Part shown: positions 6,528 through 8,402 of the stretch, one piece after another
How positions within the stretch are numbered: the first letter of the stretch is position 1
Layout: each line of letters begins with the position of its first letter
Source of the DNA: Verrucomicrobiia bacterium
GTDB taxonomy: Bacteria > Verrucomicrobiota > Verrucomicrobiia > Opitutales > Opitutaceae
Length of the DNA: 8,402 nucleotides
Assembly: GCA_030424825.1 (NCBI GenBank)
Contig: JAUHWE010000163.1
Span: 1 to 8,402 of the forward strand
Reading direction: 5' to 3'
The notes under the pieces: generated by a model
The model's input: only the letters and a program-made list of their open reading frames with translations
Told to the model about the DNA's origin: nothing
Database searches by the model: none
Program-made: the position numbers and the translations under genes

Positions 6528-6562
6528 GCGGGCGTAAGGGAACTGGTTCACCTTACGCCCGC
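6528..6562. repeat. Strong 12-bp inverted repeat, not a standard terminator
   Basis: GCGGGCGTAAGG (6528-6539) is the exact reverse complement of CCTTACGCCCGC (6551-6562). The loop can close further through GAA (6540-6542) and TTC (6547-6549), leaving a CTGG tetraloop and one bulged A (6550). No T-run follows on either side. It may be a REP-like element, a second 3'-end barrier or an mRNA stabiliser. Confidence 0.6.
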
Positions 6563-6910
6563 ACTGGCTGATCAAATTGGGTGTCGCTTTGGTAACGACG
6601 AAACTTCGGGTCCGATTACAAAAAACTAAATAAATTTCGGGATAATACTAGTTACATTCGTTACGGGATTTATGGACGATAGGATTCAATAATTTTAAGA
6701 TTTTAATCGAAAAAGCACGATTTTCTAAAAATTGCCCTTTTCCGGAAAATTGCAGTCAGGAGTGCTGCCTGTTCTTTCGACATTTTTGGGGGACTGGGGT
6801 TGTGCGGTCTCGTCTAAGTGTTGCCTAGAGTTTTCTGGCGTGGATACTGTGATGCCGACTAGCCCGTTGAGGGGTGTTGTACCGGTCGTAGCTAACGAGC
6901 CGATTGAGAG

Positions 6911-8402
6911 TTACCGAGCTGATGGAGCTGCATTTGAATCGAAATGGGGGACAATGTTTCGAGCGGGACCCACTCGCTGAGTTAATGATGGCATGTAGTC
7001 GTGGCTTGCACCCACTGGGTTGAAGCAGAGAAACCACTCGAGTATTGGTGACGCCTCGACTAGTGCCGAGTCGGAGGGCTGTCCGCTTGTTTTCGAGAAA
7101 TGAAGGATTTTTCCTGAGGGGTCTCGATAGGTGACATTGAAATCTTGCGCTGCGAGACGGCACCATCGCCTAAATTCAAAATGGGGTAGAGGCATACCTG
7201 TTTTTTGCAGGTGAGCGAAGTCCGGAAGATCGGATGTTATTATAGATACCAATTCGTTTTGAAAATTGAATATGCGCATCGATTCAGGCAGGAACAGGTG
7301 GTTCCAATATCCCATTTCTGTACGCAGATTGCAGTGCATGCTTAACGCGCTCCGGGTTTTGAGACCAATATAGGGGCACAGGCAGTTAAAGAAAACGAAG
7401 CCTGCGTAGAGCATTAGCGGCCACGAACGGATATGTAGCATTGATTTGGACTTTTCTCTGGGCAGGTCGCGAATCACCCAAAGCGCGGCTAGCATAACAA
7501 GGGTCTGCCACCACCACATGCCCATGCCTACGTCTAGGGTGCTCATTTCGAGATTGAATCCAAAGCGACCGGAATAAAGAAGGCCAGTAAGGCCGGCGAT
7601 CACGTAGAAAAGGATCATGACGTGAAACGGTTGCAGCTTAATCGCTTCGGAAAACCTCAGGAAACTGGCGTGGATCTTTCGCGGATTTCCAGCGGGAAGC
7701 CAGACGTATAGGAGCAGGCACATCACTAGAGTGAAACTGCATACGCGAAGGGGAAGGACTCCGAGCAGCGAATGAAAGAGCAGCGCTAAAATGAGTCCCA
7801 CCCAGCGCGTTCTCCGAAAGAGGAGGAGGAGCGGGATGCCGCCTTCAAAGAGAAGTGTCCCCCAAATGGAAACCTGTTGGGCCCAAGCCCCAGTGGGAAC
7901 CCAGGGGTGTTTCGACGCGGTCCAAAGGTGTAATTGCACGGCCGCGCTTTTCTCGGCTAGGATGAATTCGGTGTTCAGTTTGGATACGGTTACGGCGGCG
8001 TACACAATGAGGCTGGTGACACGGAGAAAGGGGGCGAAGCTAGCGAAGAGTGTTTCCTGCTGTTCGTTGGTAAATCGCGAGTATTGCCGCAACTCCTGCG
8101 ACTTCAAAACTAAGGCCAGAAGAATTCCGATGCTGAAGAGCCCCTCTATAAAAAGGTGGCCTCGGATCATAGGCATCCAACTCGCGGTGTAGACGATCCT
8201 GAGAATGAGAGTGGCTATTAGGAGCGGATAGGATGACGGTCTAAGGGCGAGAAAGCCGCTGGCGAAAAAGAGCAGCCAGCCAATCAATTGTAGTCCTTTG
8301 ATCCATTCGGGATAGCTAAGCTGGTGGAGGAGATTCGCCCAAGCGTAGAGAAGCGCGAATAAAGTGAGGCGGCTGGGGGTGTTAGGCAGTTTTTGGAAGG
8401 GA
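6911..8402 (-). CDS. HTTM / vitamin K gamma-carboxylase-like membrane protein, 5' end missing
   Basis: The frame ends at TAA (6911-6913) and stays open to the window edge, giving at least 496 codons. The first in-window candidate start, TTG at 8287, is probably internal, because the 38 codons before it read as sensible protein (SRLTLFALLYAWANLLHQL, YPEWIKGLQ). Counting from that TTG, about nine to ten membrane helices span residues 2-310, including 21-38, 87-101, 140-157, 162-180, 184-198, 221-240, 257-272 and 290-308. The helix ending in VSKLNTEFI (101-109) resembles the conserved lysine-containing stretch of HTTM proteins. A soluble C-terminal half follows, with the motif TRSALSMHCNLRTEMGYWNHLFLP (311-334), which I recall from bacterial members of this family. 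Carboxylase activity is not established for such bacterial homologues. It converges with the DUF4331 operon. Confidence 0.75.
   Translation of the reverse strand, partial: PFQKLPNTPSRLTLFALLYAWANLLHQLSYPEWIKGLQLIGWLLFFASGFLALRPSSYPLLIATLILRIVYTASWMPMIRGHLFIEGLFSIGILLALVLKSQELRQYSRFTNEQQETLFASFAPFLRVTSLIVYAAVTVSKLNTEFILAEKSAAVQLHLWTASKHPWVPTGAWAQQVSIWGTLLFEGGIPLLLLFRRTRWVGLILALLFHSLLGVLPLRVCSFTLVMCLLLYVWLPAGNPRKIHASFLRFSEAIKLQPFHVMILFYVIAGLTGLLYSGRFGFNLEMSTLDVGMGMWWWQTLVMLAALWVIRDLPREKSKSMLHIRSWPLMLYAGFVFFNCLCPYIGLKTRSALSMHCNLRTEMGYWNHLFLPESMRIFNFQNELVSIITSDLPDFAHLQKTGMPLPHFEFRRWCRLAAQDFNVTYRDPSGKILHFSKTSGQPSDSALVEASPILEWFLCFNPVGASHDYMPSLTQRVGPARNIVPHFDSNAAPSAR

Larger units (their letters stand above)
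6366..6910. other. Intergenic region between convergent genes
   Basis: This 545-nt region between the DUF4331 stop and the stop of the minus-strand membrane protein holds an intrinsic terminator, a second strong hairpin, and an AT-rich stretch (about 6610-6735). The AT-rich stretch is followed by a palindrome TTTTCCGGAAAA (6738-6749) flanked by two copies of AAAATTGC (6728-6735 and 6746-6753). I see no convincing gene. A clear minus-strand terminator for the membrane-protein gene was not found. Confidence 0.5.

Noticed and set aside
6732..6980. 82-codon plus-strand frame between the convergent genes
   Set aside because: Its end overlaps the 3' part of the membrane-protein gene, its product is unlike any family I know, and no ribosome site precedes it.
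7791..8192. 133-codon plus-strand frame inside the membrane-protein gene
   Set aside because: It is antisense to a frame with clear membrane helices, and its Arg/Ser-rich product has no recognisable domain.

Overview
The window looks like a chromosomal segment from a Verrucomicrobiota bacterium, probably of the Opitutae. This is an inference from protein style. The strongest clue is the C-terminal ~130-residue domain of the DUF4331 protein (TRGEVGTGDDILIGGF ... LLRGIGLS ... NDNWKSDQ ... GLYTVHVSG), which I recognise as a module repeated in many secreted verrucomicrobial proteins. Base composition is moderate. No rRNA, tRNA, CRISPR array, transposase or phage gene is visible.

Layout. (1) Positions 1-307 are non-coding: a strong inverted repeat at the left edge that resembles a dispersed REP-type element, then the promoter region of a small regulator. 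(2) Positions 308-1097 hold a two-gene plus-strand operon, an ArsR-type winged-helix repressor followed 10 nt later by an AHSA1/SRPBCC ligand-binding protein, closed by a hairpin terminator (1137-1168). A perfect 16-bp palindrome straddles the repressor's start codon. (3) Positions 1175-2597 on the minus strand hold an ECF sigma factor and, overlapping it by 11 nt, its RskA-type membrane anti-sigma factor. (4) Positions 2598-3022 are a divergent intergenic region. (5) Positions 3023-6365 on the plus strand hold an exported TPR protein with a histidine/aspartate-rich mature N-terminus, overlapping by 8 nt a secreted DUF4331 protein. (6) Positions 6366-6910 are non-coding, with an intrinsic terminator and a second very strong hairpin. 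(7) From 6911 to the right edge on the minus strand is a polytopic membrane protein resembling the HTTM / vitamin K-dependent gamma-carboxylase-like family. Its reading frame stays open to the last base, so its N-terminus is missing.

How the genes may work together. The repressor and SRPBCC protein form a familiar regulator-plus-effector pair. The sigma/anti-sigma pair forms a transmembrane signalling unit: the membrane anti-sigma factor holds the sigma factor until an envelope signal releases it. It lies back to back with the TPR-DUF4331 operon, whose products are both predicted to be exported, so that operon is a reasonable candidate target; this is inference from gene order only. The best candidate for an undescribed system is therefore the block from 1175 to 6365: envelope-sensing sigma switch plus a translationally coupled TPR/DUF4331 pair of unknown biochemical function.
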